From the NCBI GenBank assembly GCA_035295165.1, contig DATGJN010000092.1:1-64000 (forward strand): 64,000 nt of DNA, read 5' to 3'. Within the stretch, counting starts at the first letter, position 1, and every line of letters starts with the position of its first letter. The notes beneath the pieces were generated by a model. That model ran no database searches, had not been told where the DNA came from, and worked only from the letters and a program-made list of their open reading frames with translations. The position numbers and the translations under genes were made by a program. Origin of the DNA: a bacterium (GTDB lineage: Bacteria; Sysuimicrobiota; Sysuimicrobiia; Sysuimicrobiales; Segetimicrobiaceae). Shown in pieces: positions 7,509 through 15,605 of the stretch.

Positions 7509-8603
7509 ATGGCACGCAACGACTACTACGAGATCCTCGGCGTTCCCCGTACCGCGACTCAGGACGAGATCAAGCGGGCGTTCCGGCAACTCGCCCGCGA
7601 GCACCATCCCGACGTGAACCGCGACCCCCAAGCGGACGAGCGCTTCAAGCTGATCAACGAAGCCTATCAAGTGCTGGGCGACGCGGAACGCCGGGCGCAG
7701 TACGACCGCGGCGGGGTGAACGGGGGCGCATTCGCCCCGTTTGGGGGTACGCCGTTCGACGATATCTTCGACATGTTCTTCGGGCAGCAGCGCGCGAAGG
7801 AGGGCGGCGGACAGGGACCCGAGCGCGGCAGCGACCTGCGCGTGACGTTGAAGATCTCGCTGGAAGAAGCCGCGCGGGGCGCCGAGAAACGGATCACGAT
7901 CACCCGCGAGGAAACGTGCGCGGCGTGCTTCGGCACCGGCGCGGAGAAAGGCAGCGCGGCGGAACCGTGTCCCGGATGCAAGGGGGCGGGGCAGGTGCGG
8001 TACAGCCGGCGGACCCCGTTCGGGCAGTTTGCGCAGATCGCGACCTGTCCTCAGTGCCACGGCGCGGGACGCATTGTTCGACGTCCCTGCCGGGACTGCC
8101 GGGGCACCGGGCGGGCCATGGTCCAACGCGAGATCACCGTGGAGGTCCCGGCCGGCGTGGACGACGGGACGCGGCTTCGCCTTCAGGGCGAAGGTGAGGC
8201 GGGGATGCGCGGCGGCGCCCGCGGCGATCTGTACGCGGATCTGACGATCACCGCGCACCCGGTGTTCTCCCGCGAGGGACACGACCTGCACTGCCACATT
8301 GGGATCTCCATGATCCAGGCGGCGCTCGGAGCGGAGATCGAGGTGCGGACGCTGGACGGAGCGGCCCCGCTCACCGTGACGCCGGGCGTGCAACCGGGCG
8401 CCACGCTGGTGCTCAAGGGGAAAGGGATGCCGGGGCTGCACGGCGGGCACGGCGACCTGGTCGTGCACGTCGCCGTGTCGATTCCGGAGGAACTGACGAA
8501 AGAGCAGGTCAAGCTCCTCGCGCAGTTTGCGAAGCTGCGCGGCGAACAGATCAAGCCCGCCCGAAAGAGTCTTCTCGAGAAGATGCGCGCCTACCTCGTG
8601 TGA
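7509..8603 (+). CDS. dnaJ: Chaperone DnaJ
   Basis: Co-chaperone that stimulates DnaK ATPase and delivers substrates. The 364-residue protein has a J domain with HPD at 33-35, a short Gly/Phe region (about 68-95), and four zinc-binding CxxCxGxG-type repeats with Cys pairs 137/140, 154/157, 180/183 and 194/197. Two C-terminal substrate domains follow. The second Cys repeat reads CPGCKGAG and the first CAACFGTG, both intact. It is translated from the CIRCE-controlled message and overlaps prmA by four bases. Its DnaK partner must be encoded elsewhere. Confidence 0.96.
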   Translation: MARNDYYEILGVPRTATQDEIKRAFRQLAREHHPDVNRDPQADERFKLINEAYQVLGDAERRAQYDRGGVNGGAFAPFGGTPFDDIFDMFFGQQRAKEGGGQGPERGSDLRVTLKISLEEAARGAEKRITITREETCAACFGTGAEKGSAAEPCPGCKGAGQVRYSRRTPFGQFAQIATCPQCHGAGRIVRRPCRDCRGTGRAMVQREITVEVPAGVDDGTRLRLQGEGEAGMRGGARGDLYADLTITAHPVFSREGHDLHCHIGISMIQAALGAEIEVRTLDGAAPLTVTPGVQPGATLVLKGKGMPGLHGGHGDLVVHVAVSIPEELTKEQVKLLAQFAKLRGEQIKPARKSLLEKMRAYLV

Positions 8604-9574
8604 CGGTCGCCCCCCGGCGCGCACCGGCCCGTGCCGTCGCTCGTCGCACGCCCCGCGCCGCCGGGCGAACCTGGGTTGAGATCACGGTCGACGTTTCCGT
8701 CGAGGCCTCGGAGGCGGCGATTGCCATCCTCGAGGAGTTACGGCCCGGCGGGCTGGTCGAGGAACCGCGCCCGCAGGCCCGCCGCCGTTTCCGCTGCTAT
8801 CTGCCGCCGTCCCGGCTGCTGCCCGTGACGCTCCGTGGGCTCCGCGCTCGTCTCATTGGGGTGCAGGCGTTCGGACTCGATCCCGGGCCCGTCCGGATCA
8901 CCCACCGACGGGTGGGCGCGCGCCGATGGGCTACGGCGTGGAGGCGGCACATCCAGCCGGTTCGCGTCGGCCGTCTGTTCGTGCGTCCCTCGTGGGTGCG
9001 CACGCCGGCGCCCGCCGGCTGCGTCGCGATCGAGATCGATCCCGGGATGGCGTTCGGAACCGGCCTCCACCCGTCGACACGGTTGTGCCTGCGCGCGCTG
9101 CCCAAGGCGGTCGCGCCGCCTCGGGGTGGCGGGGCATCGATCGTGTTCGACGTCGGGACCGGGTCCGGAATTCTCGCGATCGCCGCCGCCCGGCTCGGAG
9201 CCCGGCGCGTATGGGCGGTGGACAGCGATCCGGTCGCCGTCGCGGTCGCCCGCGAGAACGTGCGCCGGAACGGTGTCGCCGGTCGCGTGCGCGTCGTCCG
9301 GGGGGACGGACTCGACGGCGCCCCGGGTGTGGCCGACGTCATCGCGGCGAACATCGTCGCCGACGTCATCATCCCGATGCTGGCCGCCGCAAGGCGCCGC
9401 CTGGTCGCGGGCGGTGTATGCATCGGATCGGGCATCATCGCCGACCGTGTGCGGGACGTGCTGCGCGCCGCCAGCGCGGCGGGGTTCCTGCACCGCCGGA
9501 CGCTCGCCGAGGGCGAGTGGCGTGCCGTGGTGCTGGAAGCGACGCCCGTGCGGGCCCGGCGGCCGACCGCGTAA
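8600..9574 (+). CDS. prmA: Ribosomal protein L11 methyltransferase
   Basis: SAM-dependent enzyme that trimethylates ribosomal protein L11. The 324-residue product has a variable N-terminal domain, then DPGMAFGTGLHPSTRLCLRAL, the SAM-binding motif FDVGTGSGILAIAAARLGA (near residue 184), the acidic VDSDPVAVAVARENVRRN strand, and the PrmA-typical AANIVADVI. The GTG start overlaps the dnaJ stop (GTGA). The first 24 residues are Arg/Ala rich and may not be conserved. prmA follows dnaJ in many Gram-positive bacteria. The rRNA methyltransferase gene rsmE, often next, is not present here. Confidence 0.9.
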   Translation: MTVAPRRAPARAVARRTPRAAGRTWVEITVDVSVEASEAAIAILEELRPGGLVEEPRPQARRRFRCYLPPSRLLPVTLRGLRARLIGVQAFGLDPGPVRITHRRVGARRWATAWRRHIQPVRVGRLFVRPSWVRTPAPAGCVAIEIDPGMAFGTGLHPSTRLCLRALPKAVAPPRGGGASIVFDVGTGSGILAIAAARLGARRVWAVDSDPVAVAVARENVRRNGVAGRVRVVRGDGLDGAPGVADVIAANIVADVIIPMLAAARRRLVAGGVCIGSGIIADRVRDVLRAASAAGFLHRRTLAEGEWRAVVLEATPVRARRPTA

Positions 9575-9614
9575 CGATCCCGCGCCGCCTCCGGCAGGCG
9601 TGCCCCGCGCGTCC

Positions 9615-9644
9615 TTGCAACTTGCCGACCGGTCCATGTATAAT
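9615..9644 (+). promoter_or_regulatory. Promoter of a short transcript upstream of carA
   Basis: TTGCAA (9615-9620), 18 bases, TATAAT (9639-9644). The downstream transcript would start near 9651 and meet an intrinsic terminator at 9720-9745. Its ATGTATAAT core is also found in the carA promoter. Confidence 0.65.
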
Positions 9645-9650
9645 CGGACG

Positions 9651-9746
9651 GAGAACGCGGACCATTAACGATCTCCGGGAGGGATCGATGGTGCGCCGGT
9701 TGCTGGTGAACGCATGTGTGGGAGTCCTCTCGGGCTCCCGTTTTTC
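9651..9746 (+). ncRNA. Candidate terminated leader or small RNA upstream of carA
   Basis: Between a good promoter and a good intrinsic terminator lies a stretch of about 95 bases. It can form CGATCTC/GGGATCG (7 pairs, 5-base loop, about 9669-9687), which partly buries a GGGAGG ribosome site. An ATG at 9688 follows. The reading frame from that ATG begins MVRRLLVNACVGVL and runs through the terminator to 9918 inside carA. It could be a small RNA or an attenuating leader for carAB; the sequence does not decide. Confidence 0.45.
9720..9745 (+). terminator. Intrinsic terminator before carA
   Basis: GGGAGTCC, loop TCTC, GGGCTCCC (8 pairs including one G-T), followed by GTTTTTCTTG. It is the clearest rho-independent terminator in the window and lies 150 bases upstream of carA, between two promoters. 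Confidence 0.85.
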
Positions 9747-9830
9747 TTGTCCGCGCGGTCCCGTCCTCGACGATCCGAGATCCGCCCCGCCCGGCGCTGC
9801 CGGCGGGGGCGTCCTGAGGGAGGAGGAGCG

Positions 9831-9866
9831 TTGCATTTTTATGACCGCTTCATGTATAATTATGCA
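9831..9866 (+). promoter_or_regulatory. carA promoter with two overlapping ARG boxes
   Basis: TTGCAT (9831-9836), 18 bases, TATAAT (9855-9860). Box A, TGCATTTTTATGAC (9832-9845), matches 10 of 14 positions of the E. coli-type ARG box TGAATWWWWATTCA. Box B, TGTATAATTATGCA (9853-9866), matches 12 of 14. The centres are exactly 21 bases apart, the spacing of natural ArgR operators. Box A covers the -35 and box B the -10, so bound ArgR should block the polymerase. Confidence 0.75.
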
Positions 9867-9895
9867 TGCCGGGCTGAGGGCTCAGGAGGGACGCG

Positions 9896-11017
9896 ATGCG
9901 GGCGCGGTTGGCGCTTGAAGACGGAACGGTGTTCGCCGGCCGGGGGATCGGCGTGCAGGGATCGGCCGGGGGCGAGGTCGTGTTCACGACGGTGATGACC
10001 GGGTACGAGGAGGTGCTGTCCGATCCATCGTACCGGGGACAGATCGTGACGATGACCTATCCGCTCATCGGCAACTACGGGGTCAGCGGCGAGGCATGGG
10101 AGTCCGGTCGGCCGCACGTCGACGGCTTTGTCGTCGGCGAGTGCGCGGACCTGCCGCATCACTGGCAGGCGGAGCGGACGCTGGCCGCGTCGCTGGCGCA
10201 GTGGGGCGTCGTGGGCATCGCAGACGTCGATACCCGCCGTCTGGTGCGTCACCTACGCGCGGACGGGCTCAAACGCGGCGTCATCTCAACCGAGAGCGTC
10301 TCCGACGAGGCGCTGGTCGAACAGGCCCGGGCGGTGCCCGAGATCGGCACGCTCGATCTGGTCGCCCAAGTATCCGCGGAGACGCCGATCCATTATCCAG
10401 GACCGGGCCCGCGGATCGCGGTGATCGACTGCGGGGTCAAGCGAGGGATCGTCGACGCCCTGCGGCAACGGCGGTGCGACGTGTGGGTGCTTCCGCATCG
10501 GGCCGCCGCGGACGAGGTGCTCTCGCACGAACCCGCGGGGGTCGTGCTCTCACCGGGGCCGGGCGACCCGCGCCGGTTGTCGCATCAGGTCGCCCAGGTC
10601 CGGGCCTTGTGGGAGCGGCTTCCGTTGTTCGGGATCTGCCTCGGCCATCAGATCGTCGGGCGCGCCGCCGGCGCCGAGACGTTCAAGCTGCCGTACGGCC
10701 ACCGCGGCGGCAACCACCCCGTCAAGGACCTCGACAACGGGCGCGTCTACGTCACGACTCAGAACCACGGCTACGCGGTGGACGAGGCGTCGCTCGACGC
10801 CGCGGAGATGGTCGTGACCCACCGCAACCTGAACGACGGCACGGTCGAAGGGCTGCGCCACCGGCGGCTGCCGATCGTGTCGATCCAATACCACCCGGAG
10901 GGGCGCCCCGGCCCGCTGGACTCGTCCTACCTGTTCGATCAGTGGATGGAGATGGTCGGCGCCGGTCGGTCCCAGCACGTGACGCCCGCGACGATGCCGG
11001 CGGTCGGAGGCGGGTAG
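9896..11017 (+). CDS. carA: Carbamoyl-phosphate synthase small (glutaminase) subunit
   Basis: Releases ammonia from glutamine for carbamoyl phosphate, the shared precursor of arginine and pyrimidines. The 373-residue product has the N-terminal CarA domain and a class I glutamine amidotransferase domain with the triad Cys248 (FGICLGHQ), His333 and Glu335 ([10 protein letters not shown]). The ATG at 9896 follows AGGAGGG with good spacing. carB begins five bases after the stop. The ARG boxes on its promoter indicate control by arginine through the ArgR encoded at 31261. Confidence 0.97.
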   Translation: MRARLALEDGTVFAGRGIGVQGSAGGEVVFTTVMTGYEEVLSDPSYRGQIVTMTYPLIGNYGVSGEAWESGRPHVDGFVVGECADLPHHWQAERTLAASLAQWGVVGIADVDTRRLVRHLRADGLKRGVISTESVSDEALVEQARAVPEIGTLDLVAQVSAETPIHYPGPGPRIAVIDCGVKRGIVDALRQRRCDVWVLPHRAAADEVLSHEPAGVVLSPGPGDPRRLSHQVAQVRALWERLPLFGICLGHQIVGRAAGAETFKLPYGHRGGNHPVKDLDNGRVYVTTQNHGYAVDEASLDAAEMVVTHRNLNDGTVEGLRHRRLPIVSIQYHPEGRPGPLDSSYLFDQWMEMVGAGRSQHVTPATMPAVGGG

Positions 11018-11022
11018 CGCCG

Positions 11023-14000
11023 GTGTCGCGGGAAGACCTCCGCAAGGTCTTGGTGATCGGCTCGGGCCCGATCGTCATCGGGCAGGCCGCCGAGTTCGAC
11101 TACTCGGGCAGCCAGGCGTGCCGGTCGCTCTCGGAAGAGGGCGTCGAAGTGGTGCTCGTCAACAGCAACCCCGCCACGATCATGACCGACGTCGAGACCG
11201 CGGACCGCGTGTACATCGAGCCGCTCACGGTGGAGTTTCTGGAGCGCGTGATCGCGAAGGAGCGCCCGCAGGGCCTCCTGGCCACGCTCGGGGGGCAGAC
11301 CGGTCTCAATCTCGCGGTCGCGCTCGCCGAAGCCGGTGTGCTGGAGCGGTACCAGGTTCGCCTGCTCGGGACGTCGCTGCGCGCGATCCAGCAGGCGGAG
11401 GATCGGCAGCAGTTCAAGGACGCGATGCTGGCGTTCGGGGAGCCGGTGCCCGCGAGTACGATCGCGACCTCGGTCGAAGAGGCCCGCGCGTTCGCCGCGG
11501 ACATCGGATACCCGGTCGTCGTCCGCCCCGCGTACACTCTTGGCGGAACCGGCGGCGGGATCGCCCACGACCAGCGGGCGCTCGACGAGATCGCTTCGCT
11601 CGGCCTCTCCGTGAGCCGGATCGGTCAGGTGCTGATCGAGCGGTCCGTCGCGGGCTGGAAGGAGATCGAGTACGAGGTGATGCGGGACCGCGCAGACACC
11701 TGCATCACGGTCTGTAACATGGAGAACCTCGATCCGATGGGCGTCCACACGGGGGACAGCGTCGTGATCGCGCCCAGCCAGACGCTGACCGACCGCGAGT
11801 ACCAGCGGCTCCGCAGCGCGAGTCTCCGCATCATCCGCGGGTTGGGGATCGAGGGCGGGTGCAACATCCAGTTCGCGCAGGACCCCGACAGCGAGCAGTA
11901 CTACGTGATCGAGGTCAACCCCCGCGTCAGCCGGTCCAGCGCGCTCGCGAGCAAGGCGACCGGTTACCCGATCGCGCGGGTCGCGGCGAAGATCGCGCTT
12001 GGGCGTCGCCTCGACGAGATCCGGAACGCCGTGACTGGGCAGACGTCCGCCGCGTTTGAGCCGGCCCTCGACTACTGTGTTGTTAAGATACCGCGATGGC
12101 CGTTCGACAAGTTCCCGCAGGCGGACCGCCGCCTCGGGACCCAGATGCAGGCGACCGGTGAGGCGATGGCGATCGGAAGGTCGGTCGAGGAGGCGCTTCT
12201 CAAGGCGGTGCGGTCGCTCGACGCGAAAGCGGACGGGCTGTCCTACCCGGCGGCCGCGGCCTGGACGCGCGACGGCGTCCGGCGGCGGATCGCCGAGCCG
12301 TGCGACGAGCGGCTGTTTGCGGTCGCCGAAGGGCTCCGGCGCGGGATGATGCCCCAGGAGATCGCCGACCTGTCGCGTATCGACCTGTTCTTCATCCAGA
12401 AGATCGCCAACATCGTGGCGATGGAGGAGCGGCTGCGCAGGCACCGCGATGTCGGGACGCTGCGGGCGGCGAAGCGGTGCGGCCTCGCCGATCCGACGAT
12501 TGCGCGCGTGTGGGAGGTGGACGCCGCGGCCGTGCGGGCCGCGCGCCACGCCGCGGGGATGCGACCGGTGTTCAAGGTCGTCGATACGTGCGCGGGGGAG
12601 TTCCCCGCCCAAACTCCGTACTTCTATTCCACGTACGCGGAGGAGAGCGAGGTCCCCCCGAGTCCTCGCGCCCGCGTCGTCGTACTGGGATCCGGGCCGA
12701 TTCGCATCGGACAGGGCATCGAGTTTGACTATTCGAGCGTGCACGCGGTGAAGGCGCTGCGCGCCGAGGGGCTGGACGCCGTGCTGATCAACAACAATCC
12801 GGAGACGGTGAGCACCGACTTCGACGTCGCGAGCCGATTGTACATGGAGCCGCTCACGCTCGAGGACGTGCTCCACGTGGTCGAGGCCGAGCGGGCCGAC
12901 GGCGTGATCGTCCAGGTCGGCGGTCAGACCGGCCTCAATCTCGCCGCGCCGCTTGCGGAGGCGGGGGTGCGGGTGCTGGGGACGTCCGTGGACAGTTTGG
13001 ACGTCTCCGAGGACCGCGGGAGGTTCGGCGCGCTCCTGCGCCGGCTCGGGATCCCGCATCCCACCGGGGATGCCGTGCGGTCCGTGGAGGCCGGCGTCGA
13101 GTTGGCGGACCGGCTCGGTTATCCGCTGCTCGTCCGGCCGTCGTACGTGCTCGGCGGGCGCGGGATGGAGATCGTGGCGACGCGGGACGAGCTGGTCCGA
13201 TATCTGGAATACGCGTTCGACGCGGACACCGACCATCCGGTGCTGATCGACGTGTACCTCGAGGGGATGGAGGTCGAGGTGGACGCGATCAGCGACGGCG
13301 ACGGCGTGTACCTGCCGGGCATCATGCAGCACATCGAACGCGCTGGGGTGCACTCCGGGGACAGCGTCGCGGTGTTCCCCGCGCCCGGCCTCACGCCGGA
13401 GATATCCGATCAGATCGTCGCGCACACCGTGGCGATCGCGCGCGCGCTCGGGGTGCGGGGGTTTCTCAACATCCAGTTCGTCGTCAAGGACGGCACCGCG
13501 TACGTGCTGGAAGCGAACCTCCGCAGCAGCCGGACGATTCCGTTTGTGAGCAAAGCCGCCGGGGCGCCGCTGGTGCCGCTCGCGGTGCGCGTGATGCTGG
13601 GCGCGTCGCTCGCCGACCTTGGGTACCCCGGGGTCACCGTGTTGCCGCCGCCGTCCCGCGTGTCGGTCAAGGCGCCGGTGTTCAGCAGCGAAAAGCTGGG
13701 CCAGCTCGATGTGCTCCTCGGTCCGGAGATGACATCCACCGGCGAGGTGATGGGGCAGGACACCACGCTGCCCGGCGCGCTCTATCGCGCGCTCGTGGCC
13801 GCGGGTGTCGTGATACCGCAGGAGCGGGCGATGCTGGCGAGCATCGCCGATCGCGACAAGGGGCCCGCGCTGCCGCTGATCCAGCGGTTTGTCGACCTCG
13901 GCTTCGCCGTGTACGCGACGGACGACACCGCGCAGTTCCTAGAACAACACGGCGTCCGGGCGATCCACGTCAGCAAGAACGGCGGGACGCACACGGCGCT

Positions 14001-14223
14001 CCGGCTGATCCGCGAGCACGCGGTGGCGCTCGTGATCAACACGCCGACGCAGGGACGCACGCCGGGCCGCGTCGGGTTCGCGATGCGCCGCGCGGCGTTC
14101 GAGCGTCATCTGCCGTGTTTCACCTCGCTCGACACCGCCACCGCGTTCCTCGACGTGTTGATCGCGATCGAGCAGGGGCACATTCCGTCGCCGCACGCCG
14201 CGATGGAGGTCTCGCCGCTCTAG
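11023..14223 (+). CDS. carB: Carbamoyl-phosphate synthase large subunit
   Basis: Makes carbamoyl phosphate from bicarbonate, ammonia from CarA and two ATP. The 1066-residue protein is the usual length, with two homologous halves. Each starts with a [20 protein letters not shown]-like motif (first half near residue 8; second half [20 protein letters not shown] near 550) and each carries an ATP-grasp domain. A C-terminal MGS-like allosteric domain with [14 protein letters not shown] closes the protein. GTG at 11023 is chosen because GGAGG (11006-11010) precedes it and homology begins at once. The frame stays open upstream inside carA, but that part is out-of-frame carA sequence. Confidence 0.97.
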   Translation: MSREDLRKVLVIGSGPIVIGQAAEFDYSGSQACRSLSEEGVEVVLVNSNPATIMTDVETADRVYIEPLTVEFLERVIAKERPQGLLATLGGQTGLNLAVALAEAGVLERYQVRLLGTSLRAIQQAEDRQQFKDAMLAFGEPVPASTIATSVEEARAFAADIGYPVVVRPAYTLGGTGGGIAHDQRALDEIASLGLSVSRIGQVLIERSVAGWKEIEYEVMRDRADTCITVCNMENLDPMGVHTGDSVVIAPSQTLTDREYQRLRSASLRIIRGLGIEGGCNIQFAQDPDSEQYYVIEVNPRVSRSSALASKATGYPIARVAAKIALGRRLDEIRNAVTGQTSAAFEPALDYCVVKIPRWPFDKFPQADRRLGTQMQATGEAMAIGRSVEEALLKAVRSLDAKADGLSYPAAAAWTRDGVRRRIAEPCDERLFAVAEGLRRGMMPQEIADLSRIDLFFIQKIANIVAMEERLRRHRDVGTLRAAKRCGLADPTIARVWEVDAAAVRAARHAAGMRPVFKVVDTCAGEFPAQTPYFYSTYAEESEVPPSPRARVVVLGSGPIRIGQGIEFDYSSVHAVKALRAEGLDAVLINNNPETVSTDFDVASRLYMEPLTLEDVLHVVEAERADGVIVQVGGQTGLNLAAPLAEAGVRVLGTSVDSLDVSEDRGRFGALLRRLGIPHPTGDAVRSVEAGVELADRLGYPLLVRPSYVLGGRGMEIVATRDELVRYLEYAFDADTDHPVLIDVYLEGMEVEVDAISDGDGVYLPGIMQHIERAGVHSGDSVAVFPAPGLTPEISDQIVAHTVAIARALGVRGFLNIQFVVKDGTAYVLEANLRSSRTIPFVSKAAGAPLVPLAVRVMLGASLADLGYPGVTVLPPPSRVSVKAPVFSSEKLGQLDVLLGPEMTSTGEVMGQDTTLPGALYRALVAAGVVIPQERAMLASIADRDKGPALPLIQRFVDLGFAVYATDDTAQFLEQHGVRAIHVSKNGGTHTALRLIREHAVALVINTPTQGRTPGRVGFAMRRAAFERHLPCFTSLDTATAFLDVLIAIEQGHIPSPHAAMEVSPL

Positions 14224-14415
14224 ATGCCGCTGGAGATGCGGCGGAAGTGCGAACGGTGCGGCCGCGCGCTGCCCCCCGACGCGGACGCGTACATCTGCAG
14301 TTTCGAGTGCACTTTCTGCGCAGTCTGCGCGGGCGCGATGGGGGACGTGTGCCCCAACTGCGGCGGCGAGCTCGTGCGCCGGCCGCGCCGGAAGCATCCC
14401 GCCGCGCCCCGCTAG
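14224..14415 (+). CDS. DUF1272 small zinc-ribbon protein
   Basis: A 63-residue protein with eight cysteines arranged as pairs (C9/C12, C25/C29, C32/C35, C43/C46), enough for two zinc sites, and the ending CPNCGGELVRRPRR typical of DUF1272. The function of the family is unknown. The ATG follows the carB stop directly (TAGATG), so it is probably translated by coupling from the carAB message. The Arg-rich tail suggests nucleic-acid or ribosome contact, but this is only inference. Confidence 0.8.
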   Translation: MPLEMRRKCERCGRALPPDADAYICSFECTFCAVCAGAMGDVCPNCGGELVRRPRRKHPAAPR

Positions 14416-14452
14416 CGGTCGCGGCGCGGCCCCGCAGGCGCTCCAGCCGCGT

Positions 14453-14520
14453 TTCACGACCTTTTCATGCGCCATTCACAACTTCTTCGTACGCCGTCCG
14501 TACACTGAAAAGCGTAGAAT
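14453..14520 (+). promoter_or_regulatory. Five 11-bp direct repeats and -10 box: activator array for the pump operon
   Basis: Hexamers TTCACG (14453), TTCATG (14464), TTCACA (14475), TTCGTA (14486) and TCCGTA (14497) start exactly 11 bases apart, so all lie on one face of the helix. This matches the hexamer plus five-base spacer layout of PhoP/PhoB-class OmpR regulators. A -10-like TAGAAT (14515-14520) begins 12 bases after the last repeat, and no -35 is visible. The operon encodes its own OmpR-type regulator, so autoregulation is likely. Confidence 0.7.
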
Positions 14521-14551
14521 CAATGTAGCATCAAAGCGGGAGGGATTGGCG

Positions 14552-14908
14552 ATGCGGAGAGGCTCTGGATACGCATTCTACGGGCTCCTGGCGGTTGGGA
14601 TCGTGCTCGCGGCGCTGGCCGCGGCGGCCGCGCCTGGGCTGGCGCAGGTGCGGATGCCCATCCACCCCGGCGGCCCCGGGTTCACGTACCCCGGGGGCGG
14701 CGGGTTCCGGTTCTTCTGGATCGCCGGGCTGTTCGCGCTGCTGCGGGTCGCGCTGATCGTCAGCGTCCTTGTGCTGATCTGGAAGGCGATTGGTGCGCGG
14801 ACGTTGTGGGCGCGCCCGGACGCCGCCACGCAGGTGCTGCGGGAGCGGTACGCGCGCGGGGAGATCACCGATGACGAGTACCACAAGCGACTGGCCACGC
14901 TCGGTTGA
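14552..14908 (+). CDS. Small membrane protein with C-terminal SHOCT domain
   Basis: The 118-residue product has an N-terminal hydrophobic segment (about 6-30, possibly a cleaved signal), a Gly/Pro-rich linker, a second membrane helix (about 50-75) and a C-terminal SHOCT motif (LRERYARGEITDDEYHKRLA). SHOCT domains are short oligomerisation modules at the ends of membrane or secreted proteins. The ATG at 14552 follows GGGAGGG at 7 bases; a TTG six bases earlier is less likely. It is the first gene after the repeat array, 7 bases before the response regulator. It may sense or modulate the envelope signal, but this is inference. Confidence 0.75.
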   Translation: MRRGSGYAFYGLLAVGIVLAALAAAAAPGLAQVRMPIHPGGPGFTYPGGGGFRFFWIAGLFALLRVALIVSVLVLIWKAIGARTLWARPDAATQVLRERYARGEITDDEYHKRLATLG

Positions 14909-14915
14909 CGGGGCG

Positions 14916-15605
14916 ATGCCTACCATCCTGGTCGTCGACGACGAGCCGCAGATCGTAGAACTGCTGCGGTCGTACCTCCAGCGGGACGGGTTCACCGTGG
15001 AGCAAGCGGCCGACGGCGAGGCCGCCCTGTCGGCCGTGGCGCGCGGGCACCCCGACCTGGTGGTACTGGACCTCATGCTGCCGCGTGTGGACGGTCGGGA
15101 AGTGTGTCGTCGAATTCGTGCCGAGGGGACGACGCCGATCATCATGCTCACGGCGCGCGACGAAGAGACGGACAAGTTGCTCGGGCTCGAGCTCGGCGCT
15201 GACGATTACATTACGAAGCCCTTCAGTCCTCGCGAAGTGGTGGCGCGTGTCCGGGCGGTGCTGCGCCGCGGCGTGCGGGAGGGCGCGAGCGTGATTCATG
15301 CCGGGGATCTCACGATCGACCTGCGCGCGCACGAGGTCACGCTCGGCGCGCGGCGCCTGGAGCTGACGCCGACGGAGTTCCGACTGCTCGAGACGCTCGC
15401 CAGTCACCCCAACCAGGTGTTCACGCGCATGCAGCTGATCGACCGCGTGCAGGGACACGCGTTCGAGGGGTACGAGCGCACCGTGGACGCGCACATCAAG
15501 AACCTCCGCGGTAAGGTGGAGCCCGATCCTCGTACGCCGCGGTATGTGCTGACGGTCTACGGAGTGGGGTACAAGTTCTCCGGTGGAGAGGACCATCGTG
15601 CGTAG
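14916..15605 (+). CDS. OmpR/PhoB-family response regulator
   Basis: DNA-binding output of a two-component system. The 229-residue product has a receiver domain with acidic pocket residues 8-9, phospho-acceptor Asp52 (VVLDLMLPRVDG), conserved Thr/Lys (MLTARDEE, YITKPFSPRE), and a C-terminal winged helix (LTPTEFRLLETLASHPNQVF, YGVGYKF). It begins 7 bases after the SHOCT gene and overlaps the kinase. The 11-bp repeat array upstream of the operon is the expected kind of target for this class, so it probably regulates its own pump. The stimulus is unknown. Confidence 0.93.
   Translation: MPTILVVDDEPQIVELLRSYLQRDGFTVEQAADGEAALSAVARGHPDLVVLDLMLPRVDGREVCRRIRAEGTTPIIMLTARDEETDKLLGLELGADDYITKPFSPREVVARVRAVLRRGVREGASVIHAGDLTIDLRAHEVTLGARRLELTPTEFRLLETLASHPNQVFTRMQLIDRVQGHAFEGYERTVDAHIKNLRGKVEPDPRTPRYVLTVYGVGYKFSGGEDHRA

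Noticed and set aside
10096-11022. Forward frame open upstream of carB, which would lengthen CarB by 309 residues
   Set aside because: This part is carA read in another frame. CarB homology and a ribosome site begin at 11023.
10939-13425. Long reverse-strand open frame opposite carB
   Set aside because: Complementary shadow of carB with low-complexity charged composition.
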